Positions 46,251 through 55,017 of a DNA stretch of 64,000 nt are shown here, one piece after another (the stretch's first letter is position 1; every line of letters begins with the position of its first letter). The DNA lies in assembly GCF_037860835.1 (NCBI RefSeq), contig NZ_JBBEOG010000008.1, positions 91,406-155,405 on the forward strand, written 5' to 3'. The translations under genes and the position numbers were made by a program. The notes under the pieces were generated by a model. It was not told the DNA's origin and did no database searches. It was given only the letters and a program-made list of their open reading frames with translations. Source of the stretch: Aquipuribacter nitratireducens (GTDB lineage: Bacteria > Actinomycetota > Actinomycetes > Actinomycetales > JBBAYJ01).

Positions 46251-47162
46251 TCAGGCGGCGAGGGGGAGGACGAGCGCACGGCGGACCGCCGACGGGATGG
46301 TGGCGGGCTCGATGGTGTCCACGGTGGTGAACCGGACGAGCCTGTGTCCGAGCGCGGTCAGCCCGTTCCCGCGGACGCGGTCGTGCGCGAGGACCTCCGG
46401 CATGGAGTGCGGCCCCACCCCGTCCGCCTCGACGACGACGAGCACGCGGGACCCGGGCACCAGGAACGCCATGTCGACGCGCGCGATCAGCACCCCGCGC
46501 GCGTCTCGGATCTCCAGCTGCAGGTGGTCGGGCCGCAGACCGTCGTCGACGCACCGCAGCCGCACCTTGCTCTCGAGCGACGACTCGGCGCGCCCGTCCG
46601 CCTCCACCCAGATGTCCTCGACACCCACCGAGCCCGGCAGCCCGCGGGCGACGTCCCGCAGACCGAGGAGCTGGGATCGGGTGAGCACGCCCCGACGCAG
46701 GGACTCGTCCAGCAGCGCCAGGCCGTCGAGCCGGCCGGCGAACCGGACGGCGTCGAGCACGCTACGAGCGGGTGTCGTGACGGGGATCCCGCGGATGGAC
46801 GTCACGTCGTCGGCAGCGAGGCGCCACTGGTGGGGCCGGAGGTCGGGCTTCGCTCGCAGAGTGCCCCGAGGCGGCACGACAACCTCCGGCACGGCCGGCC
46901 GCTGAGAACGGAGACCCCACAGCTGGGTGGCGCTCGCCCCGGCGATGACCGCGTTCGGCGTCGTCAGGACGACGGCGCGGCACTGCACGAGTGGATGGGA
47001 CAAGGAGCGCCCCGGATCCACGAGATAGGCACCACGACGGACCCGCCTCCACTCACCCGAGGCGAGCAGGCTCCGCACCGAGCTCTGGCTGTAGCCGGCG
47101 TCCCGCGCCTGCTGCCAGGTCACGACCCCGTCCTGGCGACGGGAGAGCATCACGATCTGCAT
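46251..47162 (-). CDS. DUF559/Vsr-fold endonuclease with AbiEi-like N-terminal domain
   Basis: The product has 303 residues. Residues 1-60 form a winged-helix AbiEi-type antitoxin-like domain (RRQDGVVTWQQARDAGYSQS, then VRRGAYLVDPG). Residues 65-160 carry VIAGASATQLWGL and GIPVTTPARSVLDAVR, typical of this actinobacterial family. Residues 185-290 form a PD-(D/E)XK/Vsr-like domain with E193, D230 (ARVDMAFL) and E245-x-D247 (VVVEADG). The start is ATG at 47162, with ATG at 47150 as alternative. The gene is framed by two inverted arrays of 52-bp repeats. Nuclease activity is inferred. Confidence 0.82.
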   Translation of the reverse strand: MQIVMLSRRQDGVVTWQQARDAGYSQSSVRSLLASGEWRRVRRGAYLVDPGRSLSHPLVQCRAVVLTTPNAVIAGASATQLWGLRSQRPAVPEVVVPPRGTLRAKPDLRPHQWRLAADDVTSIRGIPVTTPARSVLDAVRFAGRLDGLALLDESLRRGVLTRSQLLGLRDVARGLPGSVGVEDIWVEADGRAESSLESKVRLRCVDDGLRPDHLQLEIRDARGVLIARVDMAFLVPGSRVLVVVEADGVGPHSMPEVLAHDRVRGNGLTALGHRLVRFTTVDTIEPATIPSAVRRALVLPLAA

Positions 47163-47329
47163 CGCCGGAGCCTTGCCGCGACCGCCGTCGCACCGAGGTG
47201 GCCGCCCTCGTCGCTGTGGAGGCCGGGCACCGGCACGGCGCTGTGGAGACGTCGCCGAAACCGGCGGGCCCATCCGCTCCCGGGCGCCCCGCTGCTGCAG
47301 ACGTCGACGGCCCGCCCCGCACCCACCAT
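47163..47329 (-). promoter_or_regulatory. Leader region between the right array and the nuclease gene
   Basis: 167 bp without a gene. It must hold the promoter of the nuclease gene unless transcription starts within the array. No clear -10/-35 pair or operator stands out. It includes CTGTGGAG at two places (47214 and 47251) and a GC-rich stretch. Confidence 0.4.
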
Positions 47330-47565
47330 CCCTGCGGCACAGCGATCGTGGCGCGCGGGCGGGCCCTTTCGGCGCCATGACCCCTGCGGCACAGCGATCG
47401 TGGCGCGCGGGCGGGCCCTTTCGGCGCCATGACCCCTGCGGCACAGCGATCGTGGCGCGCGGGCGGGCCCTTTCGGCGCCATGACCCCTGCGGCACAGCG
47501 ATCGTGGCGCGCGGGCGGGCCCTTTCGGCGCCATGACCCCTGCGGCACAGCGATCGTGGCGGGTG
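47330..47565. repeat. Right 52-bp hairpin repeat array beside the nuclease gene
   Basis: Four identical 52-bp units start at 47330, 47382, 47434 and 47486, with a truncated fifth at 47538. Read on the minus strand, each unit has the outer stem GCGCCA/TGGCGC around the core CTGTGCCGCAGGG, then CGAAAGGG. The core differs from the left array by one base, but the outer stem is different and still pairs. The core points toward the nuclease gene, so this array is inverted relative to the left one. Confidence 0.95.
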
Positions 47566-47596
47566 TAGTGGCCGATGCGCTCGGTGCCCGGTGCGG

Positions 47597-48664
47597 TCAG
47601 CCCGGGTGGACCGTCACCTCGGTCGCCTTGACGCCCGCCCACACGGGCGCCCCGGGGCGCAGGTCGAGGTCGGCGACCGCGAGGGCCGTGACGTCGGCGA
47701 GCGCCTCGGTCCCGTCCTCGGCGACGACACGCACCCGCACCGTGTCCGCGTGCGGCTCGAGACCCGCCACCCGGGCCGGCCACACGTTGCGCGTGGAGGC
47801 GCCGTGCGGCGCCTCGGCCCACAGCGTCACCGCGTGCGGGGGGAACGTGAGGAGCACCGGACCGGCGTGCCCGCCGACGACGTGCACCTGCCGGCCACCG
47901 GCCAGCCGGGCGACGCCGCCCGCGGCGACGCCCTCCCACCGGTTGAGCCCGACGAGCCGCGCGACGTAGTCGGTGCGAGGCGCGCGGGCGACCTCCCGCG
48001 GGGTGCCGGACTGCACGACGCGGCCCGCCTCGACGACCACGACACGGTCGGCGAGCACCATCGCGTCGACGGGGTCGTGCGTGACGAGCAGCGTGGGCAC
48101 GGCGACGTCGGCCAGGTGGTGCCGCAGCTCCGCGCGGACGTGGACGCGGGTGCCGGCGTCGAGCGCCGCGAGCGGCTCGTCGAGGAGCAGGGCGTCCGGC
48201 TCGGGGGCGAGCGCCCGGGCGAGCGCCACCCGCTGCCGCTGCCCCCCCGACAGGCGGCCGGGCCGGTGCCGCACCTCGTCGGTGAGCCCGAGCCGCGTGC
48301 ACCACCGCTCCGCGACGGCGCGCGCCGGCGCCGCCCGGGCCCCGGCCGCCCGCAGCCCGAAGGCGACGTTGTCGCGGACGTCGAGGTGGGGGAAGAGCTG
48401 GAGGTCCTGCGGCACGAGCCCCACCCGCCGCGCCGGCACGGGCAGCCGCACGCCCGCCGCCGGGTCGTCGAGCACGCGACCGGCGAGCGCGACCCGGCCG
48501 CGGGCGGGGGCCACGAGCCCCGCGACGACGTGGAGCAGCGTCGACTTGCCGGCGCCGTTGGGACCGACGACGACGACCACCTCCCCCGGCGCGACGTCGA
48601 CCCTCGCGGTGACCTCCAGACCACCACGCGGGAGAGCGACGTCGACGACGAGCGCGCCCGTCAC
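47597..48664 (-). CDS. modC: Molybdate ABC transporter ATP-binding protein ModC
   Basis: The product has 355 residues. Walker A GPNGAGKST, signature LSGGQRQRVALA, Walker B ALLLDEPLAALD and VTHDPVDAM are intact, and the C-terminal TOBE/Mop domain (about 290-355) is the molybdate-sensing part of ModC. The GTG overlaps the modB stop by 4 bp. It is the last gene of the mod operon. Confidence 0.93.
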   Translation of the reverse strand: MTGALVVDVALPRGGLEVTARVDVAPGEVVVVVGPNGAGKSTLLHVVAGLVAPARGRVALAGRVLDDPAAGVRLPVPARRVGLVPQDLQLFPHLDVRDNVAFGLRAAGARAAPARAVAERWCTRLGLTDEVRHRPGRLSGGQRQRVALARALAPEPDALLLDEPLAALDAGTRVHVRAELRHHLADVAVPTLLVTHDPVDAMVLADRVVVVEAGRVVQSGTPREVARAPRTDYVARLVGLNRWEGVAAGGVARLAGGRQVHVVGGHAGPVLLTFPPHAVTLWAEAPHGASTRNVWPARVAGLEPHADTVRVRVVAEDGTEALADVTALAVADLDLRPGAPVWAGVKATEVTVHPG

Positions 48665-49473
48665 CGCAGCGCCCCCAGCCACCGCTCCCGCAGCAGCGCG
48701 AGCACCGCGAGCGACACGGCCAGCAGCACCAGCGACAGGACGACCGCCTGGTCCGGGTCGGTCTCGAGCGCGAGGTACACCGCGACGGGGGTGGTGCGGG
48801 TGGTGCCGGGCAGGCTGCCGGCGAACGTGATGGTCGCCCCGAACTCCCCGAGCGCCCGGGCGAAGCAGAGGACGGCGCCGGCTGCGAGCCCGGGCAGCAC
48901 GAGCGGGAGCGTGACGTGGCGGAAGGCGTACCAGCGGCTCGCGCCGAGCGTGGCGGCCGTGTCCTCGAGGCGCTCGTCGAGGGTGCGCAGCGCGCCCTCC
49001 ACCGACACGACGAGGAACGGCAGCGCGACGAACGTCTGCGCGAGCACCACCGCGGCGGTCGTGAACGGGACGGTGACGCCGAGGGCGAGGTCGAGCGGGC
49101 GACCGAGCAACCCGGTACGACCGAGCAGCAGGAGCAGCGCCACCCCGCCGACCACGGGCGGCAGGACGAGCGGCACCGTGACGAGCGCGCGGACGAGCGC
49201 CCGGCCCGGCATCGCCGTCCGGGCGAGCAGCCACGCCAGCGGCACCCCGAGCAGGAGCGACAGCGCGGTCGCGGTGCCCGCCGTCACGAGCGACAGTGCG
49301 AGCGCGGCGCGCACGTCGGCGTCGAGGAGGACCTCCGGCAGCCGCGACCAGGGTGCGCGGACGACGAGCGCGACGAGCGGCAGCGTGAGCACAGCGACGG
49401 CGAGCACGCCGGGGACGACGAGAGGGACCGGCGCCCGGCCCGCGGCGCGCGCGTGCGTCTGGATCGCGCTCAC
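48661..49473 (-). CDS. modB: Molybdate ABC transporter permease ModB
   Basis: The product has 270 residues with about six membrane helices. The coupling loop LEDTAATLGASRWYAFRHVTLP, then FARALGEFGAT, is the ModB signature. GTG at 49473 overlaps the modA stop by 4 bp. Confidence 0.93.
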   Translation of the reverse strand: MSAIQTHARAAGRAPVPLVVPGVLAVAVLTLPLVALVVRAPWSRLPEVLLDADVRAALALSLVTAGTATALSLLLGVPLAWLLARTAMPGRALVRALVTVPLVLPPVVGGVALLLLLGRTGLLGRPLDLALGVTVPFTTAAVVLAQTFVALPFLVVSVEGALRTLDERLEDTAATLGASRWYAFRHVTLPLVLPGLAAGAVLCFARALGEFGATITFAGSLPGTTRTTPVAVYLALETDPDQAVVLSLVLLAVSLAVLALLRERWLGALR

Positions 49474-50231
49474 GGGACGACGAACCCGGCCTCGGCGAGC
49501 GCGTCCCGCGCCGCCGGGGCGCGCAGGTGGTCGACGAAGGCGGCGGCCAGCCCGGCGTCGGCGGCCGAGGTGAGGGCGAGCGCCTGGTACTCGTTCGCCG
49601 CGGCCGCGGCGCCGGGCACGGGCACGACCTCGACGGCGTCACCCGCCGCGAGCGCGTCCGTGCGGTAGACGAGCCCGGCGTCGACCTCGCCGAGCTCGAG
49701 GCGGGTGAGGACCCCGCGGACGTCCTGCTCGAGCGTGTCCGGAGCCGCCCGGACGCCTGCGGCCGTCAGCACCTGCTCGGCCGCTGCCCCGCACGGCACC
49801 TGCGCCGCGCAGAGGGCGACGACGAGGTCGTCGCGCGCGAGGTCGTCGACCCCCGACACCTCCCCCGGGTTGCCCGCCGGCACCGCGAGGACGAGCTCGT
49901 TGACGGCGACGACGACCGGCGCCCCGGCAGCCAGGCCGGCGTCCACCACCTGCGCCGCCGTCGCCGCCGACGCCGTGACGAGGACGTCCGCCGGCGCCCC
50001 CGCGAGCACCTGCTGGACGAGGCCTGCGCTGCCGCCGAACGACGTCGTCAACTCGACGCCCGGCTCGGCCGCCTCGAACGCCGCGACGACCGGGGGCAGG
50101 ACGTCGGTGAGGGACGCCGCTGCGAGCACGAGCAGCTCCCGGTCGCCGGCGCCGGCGTCGCCGCAGCCCGCGACCGCGAGGCCGCCGGCGACGGCGCCCA
50201 GCACGGCGACGACGACGCCACGTCGTCTCAC
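49470..50231 (-). CDS. modA: Molybdate-binding lipoprotein ModA
   Basis: The product has 253 residues. The lipobox is VAGC (Cys23). The mature N-terminus LLVLAAASLTDVLPP contains the AASL motif that contacts molybdate; SFGGSAGLVQQVLAGAPADV and GLVYRTDA follow the family. It is the extracellular receptor for molybdate or tungstate. It overlaps the regulator gene stop by 4 bp. Confidence 0.93.
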   Translation of the reverse strand: MRRRGVVVAVLGAVAGGLAVAGCGDAGAGDRELLVLAAASLTDVLPPVVAAFEAAEPGVELTTSFGGSAGLVQQVLAGAPADVLVTASAATAAQVVDAGLAAGAPVVVAVNELVLAVPAGNPGEVSGVDDLARDDLVVALCAAQVPCGAAAEQVLTAAGVRAAPDTLEQDVRGVLTRLELGEVDAGLVYRTDALAAGDAVEVVPVPGAAAAANEYQALALTSAADAGLAAAFVDHLRAPAARDALAEAGFVVP

Positions 50232-50623
50232 GCCGGCACCTCGAGCCCGACGTCCGTCGCCTTCACGACGGCGGTCGCGCGGGAGCCGACCTCGAGCCCG
50301 AGCTCCTCCACCGCCTCCCGGGAGACGAGGGAGACGAGGCGGAACGGCCCCGCCTGCAGCTCCACCTGCGCCATGACGCCGTCGACGACGACCCGGGTGA
50401 CGAGACCCGTGAGCCGGTTCCGTGCGCTCGGTCGGCCGCGTGCGCCCGTCGGTGGGGTCCGGGCGATCTCCTGGGCGAGCGCGGCGGCCGCCGCGCCCTC
50501 GACGACCGTCGCCCCGCCGGGCCCGTCGGACGCCGGGAGGCGACCGTCGGCGACCCAGCGGCGGACCGTGTCGTCGCTGACCCCGAGCAGGTGGGCGACC
50601 TCGATGATCCTCAGGTGCGGCAC
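50228..50623 (-). CDS. MerR-like helix-turn-helix plus TOBE (molbindin) regulator
   Basis: The product has 131 residues. Residues 1-45 form an excisionase/MerR-like helix-turn-helix (LRIIEVAHLLGVSDDTVRRW). Residues 68-131 form one TOBE/Mop domain that binds molybdate (RNRLTGLVTRVVVDGVMAQVEL, ATAVVKATDVGLEV). It is first in the mod operon and probably its molybdate-responsive repressor. The start is GTG at 50623; a -10 TATGAT (50630-50635) lies just six bases before it, so the mRNA may be leaderless. Confidence 0.87.
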   Translation of the reverse strand: MPHLRIIEVAHLLGVSDDTVRRWVADGRLPASDGPGGATVVEGAAAAALAQEIARTPPTGARGRPSARNRLTGLVTRVVVDGVMAQVELQAGPFRLVSLVSREAVEELGLEVGSRATAVVKATDVGLEVPA

Positions 50624-50629
50624 GAACGG

Positions 50630-50635
50630 ATCATA
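50630..50635 (-). promoter_or_regulatory. -10 element of the mod operon (leaderless transcript)
   Basis: On the minus strand TATGAT ends six bases before the GTG start, which places the transcription start at the start codon. The surrounding GATTATGATC is partly symmetric and may be an operator for the encoded molbindin regulator. Confidence 0.55.
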
Positions 50636-50720
50636 ATCACCGCAAGTGCGGACAGCCGGACGCGACTGCCGATGACGCTCCCGGGCGGCGGTACCGGGTC
50701 CACCGACGGGAGGGCACCAT

Positions 50721-51779
50721 GTGCCCACCATGCCCAGCACCGCGCCGCCGACCGCCGTCGGTCCCCGCCACGACCCGGGCGTCGTCGCTGCCCTCGCGGT
50801 GCTCGTCGTGGTCGCCGGGGCCGCGCTCGTCGTCGCCCTCCTCGTCGTCGGCGGCGGGTCGGCGCCGAACACGATCGCCGACCCCGGACCACTGACGACG
50901 ACCGGGCTCCCCTTGGCCCGCTACGCCCAGGACCTCCTCGGGGTGGCGGTGGTCGGCGCGGCCCTCGTCGCCGTCCTCGCCCACCCGGTCGGCCGCGTCG
51001 TGGGGCGGTGCCTCCGACTGCTCACGACGCTCGCGCCGGCGTGGGCGGGCGTGACGGTGGCGGTGTACGTCCTCACCGCGTCCGACCTGTCCGGTCGCAC
51101 GGTGGCCCAGGTCCTCACCCCGCAGGTGCAGCGGGCGTTCCTGTCGCTGCCGCAGGCCAGGGCGCACCTCGTCGTGCTGCTCGGGGCCGTGGTGGTCCTC
51201 GCCGCGGCGGGCCTGCTGCGCCGCCGGGCGCGGGACGGGCACGAGCCGACGCCCCGCACGCTCGCCGCCGTGCTCGCCCTGGCGGCCGCCGCCCTCGTCC
51301 CGCCCGCCTTCGCCGGTCACTCGGCGGCCTCCGACGCCCACGAGCTCGCGGTGGGCAGCCTCGCCGTCCACGTCGTCGCGGCGTCGCTGTGGGTCGGCGG
51401 CCTCGCGGTGCTCGCTCTCCTCGTGCTCGCCGACCGCGCCGTCACGGTCACCGACGCCGCCCGCTCGGCCGCGTCGTTCAGCACGCTCGCCCTCTGGTGC
51501 GTCGTCGTCGTCGGCGCGAGCGGCCTCCTCAACGCCTCCCTTCGCGTCACCGCCCCCGCCGACGTGCTGTCGGCCTACGGCGCGCTGCTCGCCGTCAAGG
51601 CCGCCGGGCTCGCCGTCCTCGTCGGGTTCGGTCACCGGCACCGCAGCCACAGCATCGCCCGGGCCGTCGACGGCGCGGGCCGCCGCGCCTTCGCACGGCT
51701 CGTCGCCGTCGAGCTCGCCGTCATGGTCGCCGTCGTCGCCGTGGCCGTCGCGCTCGCGCGGACCCCGCCGCCGGTCTGA
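50721..51779 (+). CDS. CopD-family copper transport membrane protein
   Basis: The product has 352 residues with eight or nine membrane helices. The CopD core is seen at AGHSAASDAHELAVGSLAVHVVAASLWVGGL, with the conserved His residues, and a His-rich cytoplasmic loop FGHRHRSHS near the end. It probably moves copper across the membrane. I chose GTG at 50721 because GGGAGGGC lies 6 bases upstream; ATG at 50730 is possible. It is divergent from the mod operon. Confidence 0.87.
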   Translation: MPTMPSTAPPTAVGPRHDPGVVAALAVLVVVAGAALVVALLVVGGGSAPNTIADPGPLTTTGLPLARYAQDLLGVAVVGAALVAVLAHPVGRVVGRCLRLLTTLAPAWAGVTVAVYVLTASDLSGRTVAQVLTPQVQRAFLSLPQARAHLVVLLGAVVVLAAAGLLRRRARDGHEPTPRTLAAVLALAAAALVPPAFAGHSAASDAHELAVGSLAVHVVAASLWVGGLAVLALLVLADRAVTVTDAARSAASFSTLALWCVVVVGASGLLNASLRVTAPADVLSAYGALLAVKAAGLAVLVGFGHRHRSHSIARAVDGAGRRAFARLVAVELAVMVAVVAVAVALARTPPPV

Positions 51780-51990
51780 CAGCGGTCGGACAGCGGAGCC
51801 GGGTCACCCGTCCGGCGCGCGCCCGTCACGCACGGCGACCGCACGGGCCGCAGGCTCCCCCGATCGGCGTCACGGCCCCCGGCGGCGGCTACAGACCGGC
51901 CCGGTCCTGCCGATCCCTGTCGTGGGCCACCCGCAGGGACCGGCCCCCGCCCAGGGACGGGCGGTGCACGCGCGACGGCAGGAGGCCCGA

Positions 51991-54126
51991 GTGACGAGAG
52001 AGGACCACCTCGACCCGGGGGTGCGGCAGGCGCTGCTGCACGCCGCCGAGGTGGCCGGCGACGCCGTCCTCGTGGTCCGGGCCGGGGCACCGTCGACCGT
52101 CGCGTGGGTCAACCCCCGCGCGGAGGAGGTGCTGGGCGCGGCCAACGACACCGTCGCGGGCGCACCGCTCGGCCGGGTCCTCGACACCCCCGCCGACCTC
52201 CTCACGACGACCCGTGGCACGTCGGGGCGCGGCTCCCTGCGGGGCGCCGACGGCACGCGCACCGCGGTCGACGTCACGAGCCACCCCGTCCCGGGTGGCG
52301 CCCTGTGGGTGCTGACGGCCGTGCCGGCGCAGCGCCGCCGACCCGAGGCGGAGGCCGAGGCCGTCCAGGCCGTCGAGCGGCGCTTCACGGCGCTCGCGGA
52401 GCGGACGCCGGTCCCGACCGTCCTGTCCGACGTCGGGCTGCGGCTCGCGCACGTCAACGACGCGTTCACCCGCCTCGTGGGGCTGCCGGCCGAGGCGGTC
52501 CTCGGCACGGCGTGGCTCGACCTCGTCCACCGCGAGGACCTCGACGTCGTCACCGGCTGCGCCCGCACCGCGCTCGAGGGCACGGCCGCGGAGACCTTCG
52601 CGCGTCTCCTCACCGCCGACGGGGCGGAGCGGTGGGTGCACCTGCGGCTCGCACCGACGACCACGCCCCGGCACGGGTCGGGCTTCGTCGGCACCGCGGA
52701 GGACGTCACCGAGCGCCGCGCGTTCGAGCGCCAGCTCGCGTACCAGGCGCGCCACGACCCGCTCACCGGGCTGCCCAACCGGGCGGCCCTGTTCGAGCAC
52801 CTCCAGCGCGCGCTGCTGGGCGCCCGCGGGGCCAGCCCCGACCTCGCGGTCCTCTTCCTCGACCTCGACAACTTCAAGCTCGTCAACGACTCCCTCGGCC
52901 ACCACGCGGGCGACGCCCTGCTCGTCGACGTCGGGCGACGGCTGCGGGCCGCGGTGCGCGACCAGGACGTCGTCACCCGCATGGGGGGCGACGAGTTCGT
53001 CGTCGTGTGCCACGGCGTCGGTGACGACGAGGAGGCGGCCCACCTCGCGGCCCGCGTCCTCGAGGTGTGCACGCAGCCGACGCTCATCGGCTCGCTGCAG
53101 GTCCACCCCTCGGCCAGCATGGGCGTCGCACGCGTCGACCAGGGCACGACGTCCGCGCAGGACGTCCTCCGTGACGCGGACATCGCGATGTACCGGGCGA
53201 AGGCGCTCGGCAAGAACCGCTTCGCGCTGTGCGACGCCGCGACGCGCGACACCGCCCGCGACGAGCTGCGCCTGCTCGCCGACCTCCGCGCGGCGCTCGA
53301 GGGGACCTCGCCCGAGCTGCACGTCGTGTACCAGCCGGTCGTCGCGCTCGCCGGTCCGGGCGACGACTCCCGCGACGGCGTCGCCGCCGGGCCGCTGCCC
53401 GTCGTCGAGGCGCTCGCCCGCTGGACCCACCCGCGCCGCGGGACGGTGCCCCCGGACGTGTTCGTGCCGCTCGCGGAGAACCACCAGCTCGTCGGGCGCC
53501 TCGGCGAGACGGTCCTCGACGCCGCGTGCGCGCAGCTCGTCGAGTGGCGCGCGGCGCTCGGGTCGCTGGCCCCGCAGCGCGTCGCCGTCAACGTCTCCCC
53601 CCACCAGCTCGGCGACCCCGGCTTCGTCGACATGGTGACCGGCACACTCGCCCGCCACGGCCTCGAGGCGGCCGCGCTCTGCCTGGAGGTGACGGAGTCC
53701 GCCCTCGTCGCGGACCCGGCGACGACGCGGCAGGTGCTCCACGCACTCCGCAGCGCCGGGGTCGCCGTCGCGATCGACGACTTCGGCGTCGGGTACTCCT
53801 CGCTCGCCCACCTGCGCCGCCTGCCCGTCGACCACCTCAAGATCGACCGCTCCTTCGTCACCGAGCTCGCCGGGCCGCAGGCGGACACCGACGGCAGCGG
53901 GGCCCTCGCAGGCGCCGTGGTGTCCCTCGCCCGCGCGCTCGGGCTCTCCACCGTCGCGGAGGGCGTCGAGCACCCGGAGCAGGCCCGCGCGCTCCAGGAG
54001 CTGGGCTGCACGTACGCGCAGGGGTGGCTGTGGGCCCGCGGGATGGCAGGCGCCGACCTCACCGACTGGGTGCGCGGTCGCGCCGGCGGCGGGGCGGCGA
54101 CCGCGGACACGAGGAGCCTGTCGTGA
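51991..54126 (+). CDS. PAS-PAS-GGDEF-EAL cyclic-di-GMP enzyme
   Basis: The product has 711 residues. Two PAS domains (about 15-110 and 125-245) are followed by a GGDEF domain with intact GGDEF and the inhibitory site RDQD five residues before it. The EAL domain then has EALARW, NVSPHQL, LEVTES, IDDFGVGYSSL, LKIDRSF and EGVEHPEQ, all catalytic motifs present. It should both make and break c-di-GMP. The start is GTG at 51991 with GGAGG 5 bases upstream. It is coupled to the HDOD gene. Confidence 0.93.
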   Translation: MTREDHLDPGVRQALLHAAEVAGDAVLVVRAGAPSTVAWVNPRAEEVLGAANDTVAGAPLGRVLDTPADLLTTTRGTSGRGSLRGADGTRTAVDVTSHPVPGGALWVLTAVPAQRRRPEAEAEAVQAVERRFTALAERTPVPTVLSDVGLRLAHVNDAFTRLVGLPAEAVLGTAWLDLVHREDLDVVTGCARTALEGTAAETFARLLTADGAERWVHLRLAPTTTPRHGSGFVGTAEDVTERRAFERQLAYQARHDPLTGLPNRAALFEHLQRALLGARGASPDLAVLFLDLDNFKLVNDSLGHHAGDALLVDVGRRLRAAVRDQDVVTRMGGDEFVVVCHGVGDDEEAAHLAARVLEVCTQPTLIGSLQVHPSASMGVARVDQGTTSAQDVLRDADIAMYRAKALGKNRFALCDAATRDTARDELRLLADLRAALEGTSPELHVVYQPVVALAGPGDDSRDGVAAGPLPVVEALARWTHPRRGTVPPDVFVPLAENHQLVGRLGETVLDAACAQLVEWRAALGSLAPQRVAVNVSPHQLGDPGFVDMVTGTLARHGLEAAALCLEVTESALVADPATTRQVLHALRSAGVAVAIDDFGVGYSSLAHLRRLPVDHLKIDRSFVTELAGPQADTDGSGALAGAVVSLARALGLSTVAEGVEHPEQARALQELGCTYAQGWLWARGMAGADLTDWVRGRAGGGAATADTRSLS

Positions 54127-55007
54127 GCGCGGCCCAGGCTCCCGCGACCGACCACACGGGGACCGACGCCGCCGGCGACGGCCTCAGCGGGCCCGTCGTC
54201 CTCGAGGAGCTGCTCGCGTCGCTCGACGACCTGCCGGCGCAGCGGCCCGTCGCGGCGCGCATGGTGCAGCTGACGCACGACGAGGGCATCAGCGCCGCCG
54301 ACCTCGCCGGGGTCGCGGCAGCCGACGCGACCGTCACGGCGCGGATCCTCCGCCTCGCCAACTCCGCGTACTACGGCCTGTCGGGCCGCGTCCGCACCCT
54401 CACGTTCGCCGTGACGGTCGTGGGCTTCACGACCGTCCGCACCATCGCCCTGTCCGCCGCCGCAGGAGTCGACGACCCCCGCGCGGTGCCCGACGGGTTC
54501 TGGGAGCGCAGCGCGTCCACGGCCGTCGCCGCGGGCGAGCTCGCCCGCCGCTTCCGGCTGACCTCGCCGGACGCGTTCTGCCTCGGGCTGCTGACCGGCA
54601 TCGGGCAGGCGCTGCTCCACCGTGCCGACCCCGACGCCTACGGCCCGCTCCTCGCCGGCGCCGCGGACCGGGCCGCGCTCGTGGCGGCGGAGCGCGCGCG
54701 CTACGGCGTCTCCCACGTCGCGGTGTCCGCGGCCGCCCTCACCGCCTGGTCGTTCCCCACCGACATGGCGGCCGCGATCCGGCCGCTCGACACGTGGCCG
54801 CTCGGACAGCCGGCCGACGGCGTCGACGCGACGACGCGGTGCCTGCTCGTCGCCCGGGAGGTCGCGGACCGGCTGACCGGCTGGGGACCCGGGCCGCTCG
54901 AGGTGAGCCACATGTCGGGCGGACGGGTCGACGAGGTCGACGTCGCGACGCTCGCGCGGCGGGTCCCGGCCCTCGCCGCGGACCTCGTCCGCGCCGTCCA
55001 GTCCTAG
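54123..55007 (+). CDS. HDOD-domain signalling protein
   Basis: The product has 294 residues. The HDOD domain (about 25-220) has LPAQRPVAARMVQL, TARILRLANSAYYGL and AVTVVGFTTVRTIAL; the HD metal residues are absent, as usual for HDOD. The GTG overlaps the GGDEF-EAL stop by 4 bp, so the proteins are made together. HDOD proteins often act in signalling with c-di-GMP enzymes; the direct target is unknown. Confidence 0.88.
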   Translation: MSAAQAPATDHTGTDAAGDGLSGPVVLEELLASLDDLPAQRPVAARMVQLTHDEGISAADLAGVAAADATVTARILRLANSAYYGLSGRVRTLTFAVTVVGFTTVRTIALSAAAGVDDPRAVPDGFWERSASTAVAAGELARRFRLTSPDAFCLGLLTGIGQALLHRADPDAYGPLLAGAADRAALVAAERARYGVSHVAVSAAALTAWSFPTDMAAAIRPLDTWPLGQPADGVDATTRCLLVAREVADRLTGWGPGPLEVSHMSGGRVDEVDVATLARRVPALAADLVRAVQS

Positions 55008-55017
55008 CCGTCCGGCG

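Noticed and set aside
45946..47565. CRISPR arrays
   Set aside because: The 52-bp units are contiguous and identical with no unique spacers, and there are no cas genes nearby.
45902..47596. Classical insertion sequence or transposon
   Set aside because: The gene product has no transposase motifs, there are no single terminal inverted repeats, and no target-site duplication is visible at the array edges.
45946..47600. Plus-strand frames through the repeat arrays coding repeated HNHCAAGNVDPETVIR-like peptides
   Set aside because: 52 is not a multiple of 3, so each unit changes frame. The frames exist only because the repeats lack stops, and no start site or domain is present.
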